A DNA stretch of 8,137 nucleotides, from the NCBI GenBank assembly GCA_009702305.1, contig WLIH01000094.1, positions 1-8,137 of the forward strand. The letters are read 5' to 3'. Source of the DNA: Actinomycetota bacterium. GTDB lineage: Bacteria > Actinomycetota > Actinomycetes > Propionibacteriales > Nocardioidaceae. The translations under genes and the position numbers were made by a program. Below, one piece after another: positions 6,548 through 8,137 of this stretch. Every line of letters begins with the position of its first letter. Position 1 is the first letter of the stretch. A model generated the notes under the pieces. It was not told the origin of the DNA, did not search any database, and worked only from the letters and a program-made list of their open reading frames with translations.

Positions 6548-6559
6548 TTTGTCGACAAA
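6548..6559. repeat. 12-bp perfect palindrome TTTGTCGACAAA with overlapping DnaA-like boxes
   Basis: TTTGTCGACAAA is a perfect palindrome. It holds TTGTCGACA, one mismatch from the DnaA box, on both strands with the two copies almost fully overlapping. Confidence 0.6.
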
Positions 6560-6585
6560 GCGTGCGCCGGTCTCGTTATGCACAG

Positions 6586-6613
6586 GAGAGGCCGAGTTTT
6601 CCACCGGCCTCTG
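6586..6613. other. Stem-loop with DnaA-like box in the loop
   Basis: AGAGGCCG (6587-6594) pairs with CGGCCTCT (6605-6612), an 8-bp stem with a 10-nt loop containing TTTTCC. On the plus strand the loop overlaps the weak box TTTTCCACC. There is no following T-tract, so a terminator is unlikely. Confidence 0.35.
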
Positions 6614-6617
6614 CGGG

Positions 6618-6665
6618 CTAGTCAGGTCATGCTCAGGAGGGCACTCTGACCCTTACGCTGACTAG
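6618..6665. repeat. 8-bp inverted repeat CTAGTCAG / CTGACTAG, 32-bp spacer
   Basis: CTAGTCAG at 6618-6625 and its exact complement CTGACTAG at 6658-6665 flank a 32-bp spacer, about 70-110 bp upstream of the membrane-protein start. CTAG is rare in high-GC actinobacterial DNA, which makes the pair stand out. It could be a regulator site at the promoter of the plus-strand gene. Confidence 0.35.
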
Positions 6666-6731
6666 AGGGTCCGCGCGTGCCACGGTGCCGGCGGCGCCTC
6701 CGGCGCCTGGTGCGCTCCGTAGGCTGCGGCC

Positions 6732-7295
6732 ATGAAGCCGCTGCAATCGGTCGCGATGGGCCTGGTCATCATCGGCCTCGTCGCACCCCTGCACGGCTAC
6801 GACCTGCTGCCGGACCCGATCGGGTGGCTCCTGGTCGTGCTCGGCGTGCGTGGACTGCCGACGAGCGTCGAGCGACGCCCGCTGCTCCACGCCGTCGCGG
6901 TCCTGGCGGCGCTCGTCTCGGTGGCGTTGTGGGTGCCCCGGGTGGCCGACGCCCTGGCCGACACCGACGACTCCCTCGTCTGGACCGCCAGCCTGCCGCA
7001 GCTCGCCTTCCAGGTGCTGCTGGCCCACAGCCTCGCCGAGGCCGCCGCCGAGGCAGGGGACGTCCGCTCGGCCCGGTGGCTGGGGCTGGCCCGCACCGTC
7101 GCCGTCGTCGTCGCGCTCGCGCCGGTGCTGGTCTTCGGGGCCGGCCTGAGAGACTGGGAGCCGGTCACCTTCCTGGCCGCCGACCTGTTGCTCCTCACCC
7201 TGATCGTGCTGCTGTTCCGCTACGCGTCTCGGGGGTGGGCCCAGCCACCGGCCGGGATGGTCCAAATGTCCACGAAATCAGGCGACACTTCGTAG
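6732..7295 (+). CDS. Small multi-pass membrane protein of unknown function
   Basis: I do not recognise a named family. The 187-residue protein is very hydrophobic with about five candidate membrane segments: 6-20, 30-42 (right after the GYDLLPDPIGW motif), 52-68, 119-138 and 144-163. A more amphipathic stretch lies at 80-100. The GYDLLPDPIGWLLVVLGV element near the N-terminus looks conserved and may define a small actinobacterial family; that is an impression from style. There is no signal peptide cleavage site and no catalytic motif. The tail from 168 on is polar. The start is the ATG at 6732, with only a weak purine-rich stretch before it. It is divergent from dnaB across the DnaA-box region and stops 103 bp before the secreted-protein gene. 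Confidence 0.8.
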   Translation: MKPLQSVAMGLVIIGLVAPLHGYDLLPDPIGWLLVVLGVRGLPTSVERRPLLHAVAVLAALVSVALWVPRVADALADTDDSLVWTASLPQLAFQVLLAHSLAEAAAEAGDVRSARWLGLARTVAVVVALAPVLVFGAGLRDWEPVTFLAADLLLLTLIVLLFRYASRGWAQPPAGMVQMSTKSGDTS

Positions 7296-7355
7296 CCTGG
7301 ACAGGTTGTCGTGCGGGCCGACCGCGCGATCCGGTCAGCGCTTCGTGCCTGACCA

Positions 7356-7385
7356 CCCCGAACATCCCCGAACAGCCCCGAACCG
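7356..7385 (+). repeat. 10-bp tandem repeat, three units, upstream of secreted-protein gene
   Basis: CCCCGAACAT, CCCCGAACAG and CCCCGAACCG follow each other without gaps, so CCCCGAAC recurs once per helical turn. The last unit ends at the ribosome binding site GAAGGA (7385-7390) of the next gene. An RNA-level or DNA-binding regulatory role is possible. Confidence 0.6.
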
Positions 7386-7398
7386 AAGGACGCCTCCC

Positions 7399-8137
7399 AT
7401 GATCCACACCCGACACCTGCGTCGCGTGGCCGTCGTGGCCATGACCGGGCTGGTGGGTGCCCTGCTGCCCCTGGTGCTCGCGAGCGCGCCCGCGCACGCC
7501 GCCGACGGCTGCCTCAACGAAGGTGTCACGGGCGGCACGCTCGGCCTCGGCGGCACGCGCTGCGACGACGTCACCCCGCCCGAGACGACGTTGGGTGCCG
7601 TCACGCCGGCTCCGAACGCCGCCGGCTACATCAACGTCGACCAGGTCACGATCGCCTTCTCGGGCGCCCACCGCGACGGCGACACCGACCCGATCAGCTT
7701 CGAGTGCCAGTTCTACAACACCCCCTCGGCCCCCTCGACGTGGTCCAGCTGCACCAGCCCGGTGAGCTACGACGACCTCGACGACACGACGTCGGTCGCC
7801 TACACCTTCAAAGTGCGCGCGATCGACAGCGCCGACAACGGCACCGACGCGACGGCGGCCCCGCCGTTCGGCTCGGCCCCCAGCACCGACCTGCCGGACC
7901 TCGACGGCACGCCGGCCACGACGACGTTCAGCGTCGACACCACGACGCCGCAGACCTACATCTTCAACCAGCCCTTCGACGAGGAGCGTCCGGACCTGCC
8001 GATGGTCGACACGACCAGCCCGCAGTTCCGCCTGGCGGCCACCGAGGGCGCCTCGACCTTCCGCTGCGCCATCGACGGCGAGGCCTACCCGTGTGCCGAG
8101 GGCATCACGACGTTCGCCAACCTCACCCCCGGCGACA
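7399..8137 (+). CDS. Secreted protein with Ig-like, disulfide-containing repeats (C-terminus cut by window edge)
   Basis: Translation from ATG at 7399 gives 246 residues and remains open at the window end. A Sec signal peptide (RHLRR, hydrophobic 11-28, cleavage after APAHA at about 34) shows export. The mature part contains a repeat type common in actinobacterial surface proteins: a Cys-Cys strand pair followed by a YTFKVRAIDSADN strand. Unit one runs from PPETTLG (60) through FECQF (C103), SSCTSP (C118) and KVRAID (138-143) to FSVDTTTP. Unit two begins about 181 and shows FRCAIDGEAYPC (C223, C232) before the edge. C38 and C55 form another possible pair. No enzyme domain is visible, so adhesion or matrix structure is likely. 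GAAGGA lies 8 nt before the ATG. The residues are strongly acidic and Thr-rich. Confidence 0.85.
   Translation, partial: MIHTRHLRRVAVVAMTGLVGALLPLVLASAPAHAADGCLNEGVTGGTLGLGGTRCDDVTPPETTLGAVTPAPNAAGYINVDQVTIAFSGAHRDGDTDPISFECQFYNTPSAPSTWSSCTSPVSYDDLDDTTSVAYTFKVRAIDSADNGTDATAAPPFGSAPSTDLPDLDGTPATTTFSVDTTTPQTYIFNQPFDEERPDLPMVDTTSPQFRLAATEGASTFRCAIDGEAYPCAEGITTFANLTPGD

Larger units (their letters stand above)
6338..6605. promoter_or_regulatory. DnaA-box cluster (possible origin-like or DnaA-titration region)
   Basis: Against the actinobacterial consensus TTGTCCACA (or TTATCCACA) I find perfect boxes at 6338-6346 (+) and 6417-6425 (-). One-mismatch boxes are TTATCCCCA at 6360-6352 (-), TTGTCGACA at 6549-6557 (+) and at 6558-6550 (-), and TTATGCACA at 6576-6584 (+). 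Two-mismatch boxes are at 6373-6381 (-), 6393-6401 (both strands by palindrome), 6482-6490 (-) and 6597-6605 (+). This density in 268 bp is far above what the rest of the window shows. Clusters of this type occur at oriC, at DnaA-titrating loci and in DnaA-regulated promoters. The dnaA and dnaN genes that flank the usual actinobacterial oriC are not in the window, so the role is open. Confidence 0.7.
6149..6731. other. 583-bp gene-free region between divergent dnaB and membrane-protein gene
   Basis: No convincing gene lies here; the open frames that cross it are Arg/Ser-rich or low-complexity and lack a credible start. It can be split into three parts. From 6149 to 6337 it is GC-rich dnaB leader with hairpins. 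From 6338 to 6612 it is a DnaA-box cluster with palindromes and 12-bp repeats, and is visibly less GC-rich than the coding regions. From 6613 to 6731 it is the upstream region of the plus-strand gene, with an 8-bp inverted repeat. Confidence 0.85.

Noticed and set aside
6149..6604. Extension of dnaB upstream to 6604
   Set aside because: The extra 152 residues have no DnaB similarity, are Arg/Ser-rich, and cover the DnaA-box cluster; the TTG at 6148 has a strong ribosome binding site.
6338..6605. Calling the cluster the chromosomal oriC outright
   Set aside because: The dnaA and dnaN genes are absent from the window and no AT-rich unwinding segment of the usual size is evident. Kept as an origin-like candidate only.
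7333..7354. GGTCAG / CTGACC inverted repeat after the membrane-protein gene as a terminator
   Set aside because: The stem is only 6 bp with a 10-nt loop and no T-tract; such repeats are common by chance in this DNA.
1..8137. CRISPR arrays, insertion sequences, tRNA or rRNA genes
   Set aside because: No regularly spaced repeat array, transposase motif, or tRNA/rRNA-like sequence was seen on either strand.

Overview
The window is chromosomal DNA of a very GC-rich Gram-positive bacterium, almost certainly an actinobacterium. Codon third positions are overwhelmingly G/C, GTG and TTG starts are used, DnaA boxes have the actinobacterial TTGTCCACA form, and the replicative helicase is of actinobacterial type. 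The gene style resembles Nocardioidaceae, but that is an impression and no rRNA or similar marker is present to fix it.

Region 1 (1-3784) looks like a nucleic-acid scavenging locus. On the minus strand, read from 3055 down to 1, lie a Tat-exported purple-acid-phosphatase-like enzyme, a PfkB-family pseudouridine kinase (PsuK) and pseudouridine-5'-phosphate glycosidase (PsuG, cut by the window edge). They are packed like an operon, with a 9-bp gap and then a 4-bp ATGA overlap. Divergent from them is a Sec-exported HNH (DUF1524-type) nuclease. The 72-bp intergenic region holds two GTTCA-type 11-bp direct repeat units that match the pattern of a PhoP/RegX3 phosphate-starvation box. Read together, the nuclease would cut external nucleic acid, the phosphatase would strip phosphate, and PsuK/PsuG would turn the pseudouridine nucleoside into uracil and ribose 5-phosphate. 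The individual families are recognised; the joint pathway and its control are inference.

Region 2 (3785-6148) starts with a short convergent gap holding an inverted repeat. It then has three minus-strand genes running dnaB, SnoaL-like protein, GNAT acetyltransferase, with gaps of about 24 bp or less. The dnaB gene is complete, has no intein, and starts at a TTG behind a strong ribosome binding site.

Region 3 (6149-6731) is a 583-bp gene-free stretch between dnaB and a divergent plus-strand gene. It is rich in DnaA-box sequences: two perfect TTGTCCACA 9-mers on opposite strands, three or more one-mismatch boxes, two perfect palindromes made of box sequence, and 12-bp iteron-like tandem repeats. 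It resembles an origin or DnaA-titration region next to the helicase gene, although dnaA and dnaN are not in view.

Region 4 (6732-8137, plus strand) carries a small membrane protein of unknown function and then the start of a secreted, Ig-like repeat protein that runs off the window. A 10-bp tandem repeat (three units) lies directly upstream of the latter.
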